Positions 35,722 to 48,385 of a DNA stretch of 64,000 bases are shown here, piece by piece. The position numbers and the translations under genes are program-made. Each line of letters begins with the position of its first letter. Within the stretch, counting starts at the first letter, position 1. Source of the DNA: Burkholderiales bacterium RIFCSPHIGHO2_12_FULL_63_20 (GTDB lineage Bacteria; Pseudomonadota; Gammaproteobacteria; Burkholderiales; Burkholderiaceae_C); the NCBI GenBank assembly GCA_001770775.1, contig MESA01000001.1, forward strand, positions 84,641 to 148,640, given 5' to 3'. The notes below the pieces were generated by a model that was given only the letters and a program-made list of their open reading frames with translations, was not told the origin of the DNA and did no database searches.

Positions 35722-36210
35722 TCAGTAGCCGCCGCCGTAGCCGCCGCCGTTACCACGGCCGCCGCCGCCACCACCGCCGTAGCCGCCGCCACCGGAGCGG
35801 CCGCCACCACCGTAGCCACCGCCGCCGCCTTCACGGCCACCACCGCCGTAGCCGCCGCCACCGGAGCGGCCACCGCCACCACCGTAGCCGCCACCACCAC
35901 CTTCACGGCCGCCGCCACCGCCGCTGCCACCGTAGGGGCTGCGGAAGCCAGCCGGACGCTCTTCACGAGGACGGGCTTCGTTCACGACGATCGCACGACC
36001 GGCAACAGGCTGACCGTTCAGGCCGTTGATGGCAGCTTGCGCTTCAGCATCATTGCTCATTTCCACAAAGCCGAAGCCCTTGGAACGGCCGGTTTCGCGG
36101 TCCATCATGACCTTGGCCGATGCCACGGCACCGTATTCGGCAAATGCGTCTTGCAGATCTTGATCGCGCACGGAATAGGCCAGATTGCCCACGTAAAGTT
36201 TGTTGCCCAC
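35722..36210 (-). CDS. RRM-type glycine-rich RNA-binding protein
   Basis: The 162-residue protein has one RRM domain with RNP2 LYVGNL (5-10) and RNP1 KGFGFVEM (44-51), then a glycine-rich tail (from about residue 95) of GGGGYGGGG, REGGGGGYGG and RSGGGGYGGG blocks. Such proteins in betaproteobacteria and cyanobacteria bind single-stranded RNA and are often cold induced; that is family knowledge, not seen here. The upstream 277-base gap (36211-36487) is A/T-richer and may hold a long leader, but no clear promoter was fixed. Confidence 0.92.
   Translation of the reverse strand: MGNKLYVGNLAYSVRDQDLQDAFAEYGAVASAKVMMDRETGRSKGFGFVEMSNDAEAQAAINGLNGQPVAGRAIVVNEARPREERPAGFRSPYGGSGGGGGREGGGGGYGGGGGRSGGGGYGGGGREGGGGGYGGGGRSGGGGYGGGGGGGRGNGGGYGGGY
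35773..35910. repeat. 69-bp tandem repeat inside the glycine-rich tail
   Basis: Two near-identical 69-base units start at about 35773 and 35842, encoding 23-residue blocks of GGGGYGGGG/RSGG/REGG. Their multiple of three keeps the frame, and slippage could change tail length between strains. Confidence 0.75.
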
Positions 36211-36487
36211 GAGAGAGCCCCTTTCAAAGTAACAAAGTAACCATGTGGAGCTTCAACCCATCCGGACCTATTCCAACGACGGTGCCGCTACCAGACACAG
36301 ACGAATCCATTATGGGTGAATCAGCCACACAGTTCTAGAGTTTTCAACCCTCTTTTTTCAGCGCGTGTCAACCGGCGATCGAAAATGTTGCGCCTGCCCC
36401 TCAGTGAGTCCCTAGGGTGAGCCCCTATCATCGCCAGTGAATTGGGCATGACGCCCGTGTTTTTGTCCTCTTTTACCCGGGTCGAGC

Positions 36488-37459
36488 ATGTCGGATTTCC
36501 TCAAGGATGTGAATGCCACCGCACAGGCGCAGGCCGTTGCCCGCCGGCGCGGGTTTGACTGGTGGGGCAGCCTGGGGCGGGTGCTGGCCAGCGTGGAGGC
36601 CGTGCGCGATGGCCGCGCCTTGTATGTGCTGCTGGCCGCTTTCGTCGGCGCAGGGTTGGCGCTGGCCGCGGCCCGGGCCTCACTGGGGCGCAGTGAACTG
36701 AACTGGGCCATTGGTCAGGGGGCGGCGGCGCTGTTCGTTGCGTTTTATGGCGCCCAGGCGGCGGGCTTGCTGCTCATGGACCGGGCGATGGGGCGGGTGC
36801 CCCGCGAGGTGGGCGATGCGCTCGAAGGCGCGCTGGGCATCGGGCACCGCACTTTGCTGGCCCTGCTGGCCATGGGGGTTGTCGGTGCGGGCGCGGCGTC
36901 GCTGTTGCTGGGGCTGTATTGGCTGTGCAGCCTGCCGGGCGTCGGGCCCTGGTTGTTCGTGTTGGTCGTGCCTGTGACGGTCATCGTCATCGGACTGGCC
37001 TTCATGGCGGGGGCCGCCGTGGTGGCCCCGCTGACTGGACCGACGGTGTGGGCCGGCGCGTCGTCGTGGCAGGCTGTGCGCAGCGTGTGGCGCCTGATCC
37101 GGGTGCGGCTGTTGCAGGCGACCGTCCTGGCGGGGGCCTTGAGCGCGGTCACGGCGGTGGTCGGGGCAGCGATCAGCCTGGTGGTGATGCTGGGCGGTCG
37201 CATCATGGCCGAGGTGTCGGTGTGGATCCTGGGGGTGGACATCCCGCCGCAGGCGTTCATGGCGGGGCTGGTGGGCCGGACGGTGCAGGTGGGCGGCGAG
37301 GTTCAGGTGCCGGCCGAGGCCTTGAGCTACATCTCGGCGGCCACGGTGGGGGGGGGCGTGGTGTTTGCCATCGCGCTGGTGTTGCCGACCCTGGTCTACC
37401 TGCGCGGTGTCTGTGAGATTTACCTGGCGCTGCAGGCGGGGCTGGATGAACCGGCCTGA
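36488..37459 (+). CDS. EI24-like integral membrane protein
   Basis: The 323-residue protein has about six hydrophobic stretches (near 45-62, 80-95, 115-140, 150-175, 210-235, 285-305) and the EI24/CysZ-type layout with a long first segment and AAxVAPLTGPTV in the middle. I cannot assign a function; CysZ relatives move sulfate, but the match is weak. The gene stands alone between the RRM gene and an SDR. The protein is rich in Gly and Ala. Confidence 0.6.
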   Translation: MSDFLKDVNATAQAQAVARRRGFDWWGSLGRVLASVEAVRDGRALYVLLAAFVGAGLALAAARASLGRSELNWAIGQGAAALFVAFYGAQAAGLLLMDRAMGRVPREVGDALEGALGIGHRTLLALLAMGVVGAGAASLLLGLYWLCSLPGVGPWLFVLVVPVTVIVIGLAFMAGAAVVAPLTGPTVWAGASSWQAVRSVWRLIRVRLLQATVLAGALSAVTAVVGAAISLVVMLGGRIMAEVSVWILGVDIPPQAFMAGLVGRTVQVGGEVQVPAEALSYISAATVGGGVVFAIALVLPTLVYLRGVCEIYLALQAGLDEPA

Positions 37460-37482
37460 GTGGACCCCGAGGGAGGGGTGCC

Positions 37483-38295
37483 TCAGAAGTGGGACAGGTA
37501 GCCGCCGTCCACGGCCAAGGTCTGGCCGGTGATGTAGCTGGCGGCCGCACTGGCCAGAAAGACCACGGCCCCGGCGATTTCGGTGGGCTGGCCCCAGCGG
37601 CCCAGCGAGGTGCGCCGTGACAGCCAGTCGGCCACGTCGGCATCGGCCACCATCTCGGCGTTGGCTTCGGTGGCGAAATAACCGGGGGCCACGGCGTTGA
37701 CCGTGATGCCGCGCGGGCCCAGTTCGGCGGCCAAGGCGCGGGTGGCCGCGTCCAGGCCGCCTTTGGCGACGGTGTAGGCCACATCCCCGGCGCGCGAAAT
37801 GGGGCCGGCGATGGAGGTGATGTTGACGATGCGGGCGCTGCCCTGGCGGCAGGCGCCGCAGTCGGCCATGAGCCGGGCGGCTTCACGCGACAGGGCCAGC
37901 GGGGCGACGAGGTTGATGTCGAGCAGGCGGCGGATGTCGTCCAGGGCAAAGGCGTCGAGCGCGCGGCGGTCACGCTGGCCGACGTTGTTGACCAGGATGT
38001 CGAGGCGGCCGGACTGGGCCTGCAGGTGTTGCAAGGCGGTGGCCCGGGCAGCGTCATCCTGGAGGTCAAAGGGCAGGGCGTGCACGCGGGGGCTGCTCAG
38101 GGACTGGGCGGCGGCGTTCAGCGCGACCGGGTCACGGCCATTGAGCCAGACGGTGGCGCCGGCCTGGGCCAGCGCCTGGGCCATGGCCAGTCCCAGGCCA
38201 CGTCCGGCACCGGTCACCAGGGCGACGCGGCCGTGCAGATCGAACGGCGAACCCATGAAGGGCGCGCCAGCAGGGGAGCGGGGCGGGGTGTGCAT
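37483..38295 (-). CDS. short-chain dehydrogenase, gluconate-5-dehydrogenase-like
   Basis: A classical SDR of 270 residues with GAGRGLG near 36-42, NNVG (a variant of NNAG), YTVAK as the catalytic pair, and the C-terminal GGYLSHF. The residues FDLHGRVALVTGAGRGLGLA and LNGRDP resemble gluconate 5-dehydrogenases and related sugar SDRs, but this is not certain. Start at ATG 38295 is chosen over 38256, though neither has a strong ribosome site. It is divergent from ychJ with only 18 bases between starts, so the promoters overlap. Confidence 0.85.
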   Translation of the reverse strand: MHTPPRSPAGAPFMGSPFDLHGRVALVTGAGRGLGLAMAQALAQAGATVWLNGRDPVALNAAAQSLSSPRVHALPFDLQDDAARATALQHLQAQSGRLDILVNNVGQRDRRALDAFALDDIRRLLDINLVAPLALSREAARLMADCGACRQGSARIVNITSIAGPISRAGDVAYTVAKGGLDAATRALAAELGPRGITVNAVAPGYFATEANAEMVADADVADWLSRRTSLGRWGQPTEIAGAVVFLASAAASYITGQTLAVDGGYLSHF

Positions 38296-38313
38296 GGCAT
38301 GATTGTGCCCCTC

Positions 38314-38721
38314 ATGCGTCACCGTTCCGCCCCTCTTCCTCTGCCCGATGCCTGCCCCTGTGGCCGCCCGGCCGCCTATGCCGATTGCTGCGGCCGCTAC
38401 CACGCTGGCCCACTGGCGCTGCAGGCGCCCGACCCGGAATCGCTGATGCGCTCGCGTTACAGCGCTTTTGTCAAAGACCTGCGGTCCTATCTGCTGGCGA
38501 CCTGGCATTCCGAGACCCGCCCCCCTGAGATTGAGGCGCCGGAGCCCGGCCTGCAGTGGCTGGGACTGGATGTGCGCCGCGCCGCACAGTCCGATGCCGA
38601 CCATGGGGTGGTGGAGTTTGTCGCGCGCAGCAAGCTGGGCGGGCGGGCCCACCGTCTGCACGAGGTCAGTACTTTCGTGCGCGAAGACGGCCACTGGTTG
38701 TACGTGCGCGCTGCGGACTGA
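38314..38721 (+). CDS. ychJ: YchJ family (UPF0225) protein with SEC-C zinc motif
   Basis: The 135-residue protein begins with the zinc-binding SEC-C type CPCGRPAAYADCCGRYHAG, followed by ESLMRSRYSAFV and the NTF2-like fold (YLLATWHSETRPP, VARSKLGGRAHRLHEVS), all hallmarks of YchJ. Function is unknown. ATG 38314 is preferred; an ATG at 38299 would add five residues. It is divergent from the SDR gene to its left and in the same direction as the hydroxylase-like gene to its right. Confidence 0.9.
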   Translation: MRHRSAPLPLPDACPCGRPAAYADCCGRYHAGPLALQAPDPESLMRSRYSAFVKDLRSYLLATWHSETRPPEIEAPEPGLQWLGLDVRRAAQSDADHGVVEFVARSKLGGRAHRLHEVSTFVREDGHWLYVRAAD

Positions 38722-38832
38722 TCCCCTCATTCCCGGGGTTGAACGCGCTCCGGCAGGGCTTCCCCTCGGGACGGGTGCAAGGGGCGAGGCCTATCGTGAC
38801 GCGTTCCTTTCACGCGCGCGAGGCAGTGCCCC

Positions 38833-39823
<991 letters not shown>

Positions 39824-39852
<29 letters not shown>

Positions 39853-40075
39853 GCCAGCGCAGGGCCTGCTCACGCGTGTCGCCGCACATCTCGGCCGATG
39901 GCCGCAGCGAGCCGCAGACAGCCGGGCGCTCGGGCTGACCGAACAGGCGACAGCGCAGGTCTGCATCCAGATGTGGACAGGGAACACCAGCGGGCTTGCC
40001 GTGTGGCAAGCCGGGCATGGGGGAGCTGATGGAGGGGGCGGTGCAGCAGGCGGCGCACCCGGAACGGCAGTTCAT
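39824..40075 (-). CDS. YkgJ-family cysteine-cluster protein
   Basis: The 83-residue protein has the YkgJ cysteine pattern CRSGCAACC...[11 protein letters not shown]...ERPAVC, ending [14 protein letters not shown]. The family is thought to bind zinc or an iron-sulfur centre, but its function is unknown. The gene converges with the hydroxylase-like gene, and the two overlap by 29 bases at their 3' ends. Confidence 0.88.
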
Positions 40076-40131
40076 GCCGTCATTGTCGCCCGGGCACTAG
40101 CCACCCCGATCGGCCGCGAGCCAGTCAGATG

Positions 40132-40147
40132 TGTTTCACGTGAAACA
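40132..40147 (+). other. parS centromere site 1, perfect
   Basis: TGTTTCACGTGAAACA, the full 16-bp consensus palindrome bound by ParB. It lies in the 224-base gap before mnmG, the only perfect site outside a gene in this window. Confidence 0.97.
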
Positions 40148-40224
40148 CCGACGGGTGTGAGCACGGTGCCGCGCAGTCGTTTGGCGACAAGCCCTCGGAC
40201 TTTGCGTTGGGTTTGTCCTCGAAC

Positions 40225-40255
40225 TTGCCTCAGGTGAGGGCCTTCTCAGTACAAT
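40225..40255 (+). promoter_or_regulatory. probable promoter of mnmG-rsmG
   Basis: TTGCCT (40225-40230), a 19-base spacer, and TACAAT (40250-40255) about 45 bases before the mnmG start. The -10 box is good; the long spacer makes it a weak or assisted promoter. Confidence 0.45.
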
Positions 40256-40299
40256 GGAAGGTTGCCCAAAAATGAGGCAGATTCCCTGAGGCTCAGCCC

Positions 40300-42381
<2,082 letters not shown>

Positions 42382-42494
42382 GCGGGCTTGGGCTGGGTGG
42401 GCGCGTGTCGTGGCCGCCTGGGTGATGTGAACAGAACATGAATGGCCTGGCCGTACGCGCACACCTGCGTGGTGGCGAGGCAGAGGACACAGTG

Positions 42495-43391
42495 ATGGCA
42501 ATGAACAAACGGGGCCCAGGCGGCAAGTCCGGTGGCGGTGGCGGCCGGGGGCATCGCCCCGGCGCGGTGGACCACAGCGTGCTGACCGCTTACGAGTTGC
42601 GCGGGGGCAAGGTGAGTGCGCCGGCGCGTAAGGCGGCGCCCATCAGGCGCCCTGTGCCGTCGCGACCCACGGTGGTGTGGACCGAGGCGCAATGGCTGGA
42701 TGCCTTGCCGCCTGTGCTGGCACAACTGCCGGCGGGGGTGGGGGAGCAGACCTTGAACGAGGCCCTGAGCGAGATGCAGCAGCGGCAGCTGGCGGCCTAC
42801 ATGGTCATGCTGGCGCACTGGAACAGCACCTTCAACCTCACGGCCTTGCGCGATGCGCCCGAGATGCTCAGTCACCACTTGAGCGACTGCCTGCGGGTGC
42901 TGGCGCCGTTGATGCGTCACCTGCAGACCGCAAGTTTGCTGTCTCGCGAGGTGCCGCCACGGTTGCTGGATGTGGGCAGCGGCGGCGGTTTGCCTGGCGT
43001 GGTTCTGGCGATTTGCTGCCCGCAGGTGCAGGTCACCTGTGTGGACACTGTGGGCAAGAAGGCGGCCTTCATCCGCCAGGTGGCGGCCGAGTTGCGCCTG
43101 CCCAATCTGAAGGCCGAGCACGCACGGGTCGAGCAGTTGCAAGGGCGCTATGAGCTGATCACCTCGCGTGCGTTTGCGTCGTTGCCTGATTTCGTCAAGC
43201 TGACCCGCGGCCTGCTGGCCGAGGGGGCCGTGTGGATGGCCATGAAGGGCAAGGCGCCCGAGGAAGAACTGGTCGAGTTGCCTGCCGATGTGGCGGTGTT
43301 CCACGTGGAACCGTTGCAGGTGCCGGGCCTGGACGCAGAGCGTTGCCTGGTCTGGATGCGCGCTGAGGGTGAGGCGCAGGGGGCGGCATGA
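42495..43391 (+). CDS. rsmG: 16S rRNA (guanine527-N7)-methyltransferase RsmG
   Basis: The core (about residues 75-298) is RsmG: YMVMLAHWNSTFNLTALRD, then the SAM-binding DVGSGGGLPGVVLA, TCVDTVGKKAAF, and SRAFASLPDFV. It methylates G527 of 16S rRNA. The chain has an extra 75-95 residue Gly/Arg/Pro-rich N-terminal part not usual in the family. ATG 42495 is chosen over 42438 because GAGGACA lies upstream; the real start could also be later. The stop overlaps the next gene by 4 bases. The gene is in the usual mnmG-rsmG-parA order. Confidence 0.93.
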   Translation: MAMNKRGPGGKSGGGGGRGHRPGAVDHSVLTAYELRGGKVSAPARKAAPIRRPVPSRPTVVWTEAQWLDALPPVLAQLPAGVGEQTLNEALSEMQQRQLAAYMVMLAHWNSTFNLTALRDAPEMLSHHLSDCLRVLAPLMRHLQTASLLSREVPPRLLDVGSGGGLPGVVLAICCPQVQVTCVDTVGKKAAFIRQVAAELRLPNLKAEHARVEQLQGRYELITSRAFASLPDFVKLTRGLLAEGAVWMAMKGKAPEEELVELPADVAVFHVEPLQVPGLDAERCLVWMRAEGEAQGAA

Positions 43392-44464
43392 AGCGTGTGT
43401 GCTGGGGCCTGGGGTCCATCCTGCTGCTGAGCGGCGTGGCCCTGCTGTCGCCAGCGGTCGGGTGGGCGTCGGGGGTCAGTCAGGCCCGTGAGGTGGCGCC
43501 GCCGCCGGGAGACCGAGGGGAGCTCTTGTTCGAGTTGCCGGTGGGTCCGGCAATGGGGCAGGGTGCCATGCCGCGCCCCCCGTCCGCCGGGGCCTCTCGG
43601 CCTGTCGGGGCGTTGAAGCCCCAAGGCCTTGAGCGCAAGGTGGGGGTGTCCCCCGTGCGACCGTCGGGCGCCGCCTCCGCCCCTGCGCGCGAGACCCCGA
43701 AGGCCGCGGAGGTTTCTCGCTCGATCGCTCGGGACGAGCGTTCTCGCACGGCAGCCAAAAGCGTGGTGCGCGGCGAACGCCCCGCACGGTCTCGGGTGGG
43801 CGAAGCCAAGGCGAAAGAGACCCAAGCGACGGGTGCAGGTCAGGCACTCGGCGCCGCCCTGGGACATCGTTCGCGCCAGGCCGATGTGACCCAACCAGTC
43901 AACCAGAGGGGCGTCCGCTCACCATCCAAGCCCGACGGTCTGACCAGTCAGCCCCAAACGCGTGCCAAGAAGCTGGAGAGATCCCCTGCAAAGGTGTCGG
44001 CGAAGCCGACGGTGAAGACCGCTGCCAAGCTGACCACGAAGCCGACTCCCAAGTCGCGCCAGTCGTCATCCCGCATGCCCAGGGCCGCCGCCCGTGAGGG
44101 GCGTGCCAGCGAGAAGGGGCCGGCCAAGCGGAATATCCAACTAACACCCTCACCGAGCACGCGGTCAGGGCCCGGCACACAGAAAGAGGCTCGCCAGCCG
44201 GGCAGGGCCGCCCCACGCTCATCGGCGCGTTCAGTGCATTCGGCCCGCGCGAGCAAGGGGCCATCCCGCAAGACCCCTTCGGTCGAGCCGACCGCACGCG
44301 CTCGGTCGCTCAAGCCGCCAGCCCGCAGCGTGTCCGCCGCCTCCGATGCGCCGCGCCGTGCGACACCTGATCGCCGTGTTCCACGTGAAACACATCCTCG
44401 CTCGGCACCGAAGCCGCCCGAACAGAAGGGCGCCAAGAAGGCGGTCCGTCAGCCATCTCGGTGA
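43388..44464 (+). CDS. unknown secreted-looking, basic, disordered protein
   Basis: The 358-residue product starts with MKRVCWGLGSILLLSGVALL and a likely signal-peptide cut after GWA (near residue 27). The rest is Lys/Arg/Pro/Ser/Ala-rich without predicted strands or helices by eye, in the style of histone-H1-like tails (KTAAKLTTKPTPK). I know no family. It overlaps rsmG by 4 bases and precedes parA, so it is probably co-transcribed. A parS site encodes VPRET at residues 331-335. If exported, the charge could bind peptidoglycan, LPS or DNA outside the cell; all of this is inferred. Confidence 0.6.
   Translation: MKRVCWGLGSILLLSGVALLSPAVGWASGVSQAREVAPPPGDRGELLFELPVGPAMGQGAMPRPPSAGASRPVGALKPQGLERKVGVSPVRPSGAASAPARETPKAAEVSRSIARDERSRTAAKSVVRGERPARSRVGEAKAKETQATGAGQALGAALGHRSRQADVTQPVNQRGVRSPSKPDGLTSQPQTRAKKLERSPAKVSAKPTVKTAAKLTTKPTPKSRQSSSRMPRAAAREGRASEKGPAKRNIQLTPSPSTRSGPGTQKEARQPGRAAPRSSARSVHSARASKGPSRKTPSVEPTARARSLKPPARSVSAASDAPRRATPDRRVPRETHPRSAPKPPEQKGAKKAVRQPSR
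44377..44392 (+). other. parS site 4, one mismatch, inside the basic-protein gene
   Basis: TGTTCCACGTGAAACA, identical to site 3. It lies just upstream of parA, within codons for Val-Pro-Arg-Glu-Thr of the preceding gene. Confidence 0.93.
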
Positions 44465-44497
44465 GCGCGGTGGTCATGCAGCAGGGATAATGCCCTC

Positions 44498-45277
<780 letters not shown>

Positions 45278-45298
<21 letters not shown>

Positions 45299-47386
45299 GG
45301 GCAGGCATTCGTCCAGGCAGCGCAGCAAGGCCATCACGTCCAGGGGTTTGGTCAGGTAGGCCTTGAACCCGCGCTCCTGCGCTGCGTGGATGCGATCGGG
45401 CATGGCATCGGCCGACAGGGCCACGCGAGGCACCTTGCTCAGGCGACCATCCCGGTCCAGCGCATCGGCCAGATCGAAACCACTCATGTCGCCCAGGTGC
45501 ATGTCCACCAGCACCAGATCGGGCGGGTGGGCCTGGGCCAGCGCCAGCGCCTGGGCGCCGTTGCGGCCCACCTGCAGTTGCCATTGCGGCCGCATGCGGA
45601 TCACCTCCTGCACCAGCAGAACATTCACCTCGTTGTCTTCGGCATAGAGGATGGTGGCAGTCATGGGGGCGTCCGTGGCAGAGTTCGGCGGGGCATCGTC
45701 CAGCGGCATGGCGCCAGAGTCGACAGGAATATCGGAGGCGGTCGGTAGCCAGATCCGAAAGCTGCTGCCCTGACCGGGGGTGCTCTGGGCTTCGATCTGT
45801 CCCTGCATCAGCGTCACCAGTCGGTGCACGATCACCAGGCCGATGCCGGTGCCCTCGATGCCGGTGTGCTCAGCGCCGAGGCGATTGAAGGGCTCGAAGA
45901 GGTGGGCCAGTTGCGTGGCGTTCAGACCGATGCCTGAATCTTGCACCTCCAGGACGACGCGGTCACCATCCTTCCAACTGCTCAGGGACACCTGACCGCC
46001 GGGACGGTTGTACTTGATGGCGTTGACCAGCAGATTGGCCAGCACCTGACGCAGGCGGACACGGTCTGCCTGCACCGCCAGGTGTGGCGTCATGCCTTCG
46101 GTGCGCAGCGTGACGCGGTGGCGGCGGGCCAGGTCCGAGACCAGATGCAGGGCGTCATCCACCACATGGCGGTAGTCCTGCGCCGTGATGCTCAGCGGCA
46201 GGCTGCCGGCTTCGATGCGCGAGAGGTCCAGCACATCGCCCAGGACCGCCAGCAGATGCTGGCCCGCTTTCTCGATCAGGCGCACATGGCCGCGCTGGGT
46301 GTCGCCGAACTCGGTGCTGCGGTCCATCTGCAGCAACTGCGCAAAGCCGATCACGGCATTGAGCGGGGTGCGTAACTCGTGGCTCATGCGCGAGAGGAAC
46401 TCGCTTTTGGCGCGGTTGGCCCGCTCGGCCGCTTCGGCCGAGATCACCGCATCGGCATAGAGCTTTTGCTCGGTGACATCGGATGTGTAGCCGTACCAGG
46501 ACACGCTACCATCGGCCTCGGGCATCGGCATGGCCTGACCTGCCAGCCAGCGCAGCCCCTTGCTGGGCAGCAGCACACGGTACTCGTAGGAGATGGGTTT
46601 GCTGGTGTCGAGCCCTCGGGTTGACATCAGACGCCGCACCCCCGCCACGTCGTCGGGATGGATGCGTTCGTAGTGGCGCAGCCAATCAGCGGCCGAAGTG
46701 CTGTCAGGCAATTCGTACAGCTGCTTGACCTGCGCACTGACGTAATGCAGTTGCGCCTCGCCTTCGGGCGACACCCATACCTTGAACAGCACGCCGGGCA
46801 GGTTGCGCCCCAGGCTCTTGAGCAAGACGTCGCGCTCCACCAGTCGGTGAGCCATCTTTTGGCGGACCGTCACATCCTGCAGCATGCCGTACCAGATGCG
46901 GTGCCCTTCGTCGTTGGCCTGGATGCCCAACTGCATGGCGATCCAGCGCTCCTCGCCCTGGCCGCACACGATCAGGAAATCGCCGCTCAGCACCGGCGCA
47001 CCTGCGGCAGCCTCTGCCTCCCATTGATGGAGCATGCCGCGGTGATCCGGGTGCATGCGCTGAATCAGGGCCAGGAACAGGGCGTCAGGGTCCTGAGCCA
47101 GCGCGGGGTCCAAATCGAAAAGGGTGAAAAGGCCATCGCTGGCGTAGGGGACACGGCGATGTCCGTCGGGCAGGCGGTCCAGCATCATCAGGCCGCCGGG
47201 CACATGGCGGCTCAGGCCCTGCACCAATTGGTCTTGCGCCTGCAGCGCGGCGGCCAGCTCGGCTTCACGAGCCTGACTGAGGGCCAAGGCGGCGCGCAGA
47301 CGGGCAAGCTCGTCCGGTGCCGGGGTGCAAGGCGCGCCCGGAGGCTCGGCAGCGGAAGAGGGGCCGTGTGCATCCATGTGATCCAT
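45278..47386 (-). CDS. PAS-PAS hybrid histidine kinase with C-terminal receiver
   Basis: The protein (702 residues from ATG 47386; 47377 is a close alternative) has two PAS-type sensor regions (about 75-195 and 200-320, with IWYGMLQDVT and SWYGYTSDVTEQ at their ends), HisKA with H336 in MSHELRTPLN, HATPase boxes NLLVNAIKY, DSGIGL and GTGIGLVIV, and a receiver domain with DNEVNV and LVDMHLGDMSG. No membrane helix is obvious, so it is probably cytosolic. It lies between parA and parB on the opposite strand and converges on parA with a 21-base overlap. A related gene lies at 49754. Confidence 0.92.
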
Positions 47387-47438
47387 TATGGGATGCCAGG
47401 GGCGGCAATGGGGGCGAAACAAGGGACAATCCTGATCT

Positions 47439-48341
47439 ATGGCGACCAAGAAATCCAAAGGCCTGGGCATGGGCCTGGAGGCCCTGCTGGGCCCCAAAGT
47501 CAGCGACACCGCACCCGCATCGACGGAGGGGGCGCCTTCGGTCCTGCGTCTGGACCTGATGCAGGCGGGCAAGTACCAGCCGCGCACCCGCATGGACGAG
47601 GGCTCGCTCTACGAGCTGGCCGAGAGCATCAAGGCCCAGGGCATCATGCAGCCCATCCTGGTGCGACCCGTTGGCGGCGGGCGCTACGAGATCATCGCGG
47701 GCGAACGCCGCTCGCGTGCTGCAAAGCTGGCGGGCCTCACCGAGGTCCCGGTGCTGGTCAAGGACGTGCCCGACGAGGCCGCCGCCGCCATGGCCCTGAT
47801 CGAGAACATCCAGCGCGAGGACCTCAACCCGCTGGAAGAGGCCCAGGGCCTGCAGCGCCTGACGGCCGAGTTCGGCCTCACCCATGAGCAGGCCGCACAG
47901 GCCGTGGGCCGCTCGCGCAGTGCGGCGTCCAACCTGCTGCGCCTGCTCAACCTGGCCGAGCCGGTGCAGAGCATGCTGATGGCCGGTGACATCGACATGG
48001 GCCATGCCCGCGCACTGTTGCCCTTGGACAAGGCCCTGCAGATCACCACGGCCCATGAGGTGATCGCCAAAAAACTCAATGTGCGTGAGGCCGAAAAGCT
48101 CGTCGCCAAGGTGCAGGGGGTGGGTCGGCAGACGCCTTTGCTGCGCGTGATGTCCGAGAAGTCGCGCGATGTTCAGCGCCTGGAAGAGCAGTTGTCGGAC
48201 TTGCTGACCGCGCAGGTCGAGATCCGCACCAAGCGCCAGACGGCGCGCGGCCTGCAAGGTGAGGTCACGATCCAGTTCGGCAGTCTGGATGAGCTCAACG
48301 GCCTGATCGACAAGCTGCGCGGCGGGCGCGGCGAAGCCTGA
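47439..48341 (+). CDS. parB: chromosome partitioning protein ParB
   Basis: The 300-residue protein has the N-terminal GLGMGLEALLG, the CTP-binding region with GERRSRAAKLAG, ALIENIQREDLNPLEEA, the helix-turn-helix (LTHEQAAQAVGRSRSAASNLLRLL) and a C-terminal dimer region. It loads at parS and spreads as a CTP clamp. The start lies 52 bases after the start of the divergent kinase gene, so the two promoters share this small space. Confidence 0.98.
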   Translation: MATKKSKGLGMGLEALLGPKVSDTAPASTEGAPSVLRLDLMQAGKYQPRTRMDEGSLYELAESIKAQGIMQPILVRPVGGGRYEIIAGERRSRAAKLAGLTEVPVLVKDVPDEAAAAMALIENIQREDLNPLEEAQGLQRLTAEFGLTHEQAAQAVGRSRSAASNLLRLLNLAEPVQSMLMAGDIDMGHARALLPLDKALQITTAHEVIAKKLNVREAEKLVAKVQGVGRQTPLLRVMSEKSRDVQRLEEQLSDLLTAQVEIRTKRQTARGLQGEVTIQFGSLDELNGLIDKLRGGRGEA

Positions 48342-48385
48342 GCCCGTTGGACGGGGCGCCCGTTCGCTTTGTGGCCCGCGTTCGC

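Noticed and set aside
35740-35930. Repeated G/C-rich blocks that look CRISPR-like at first glance
   Set aside because: They encode the Gly-rich tail of an RRM protein, keep the reading frame and have no unique spacers.
43297-43312. A parS-like sequence inside rsmG (TGTTCCACGTGGAACC)
   Set aside because: Three mismatches from the 16-bp consensus; it codes VFHVEP, a stretch that I believe is conserved in RsmG, so protein constraint explains it better. It may still bind ParB weakly.
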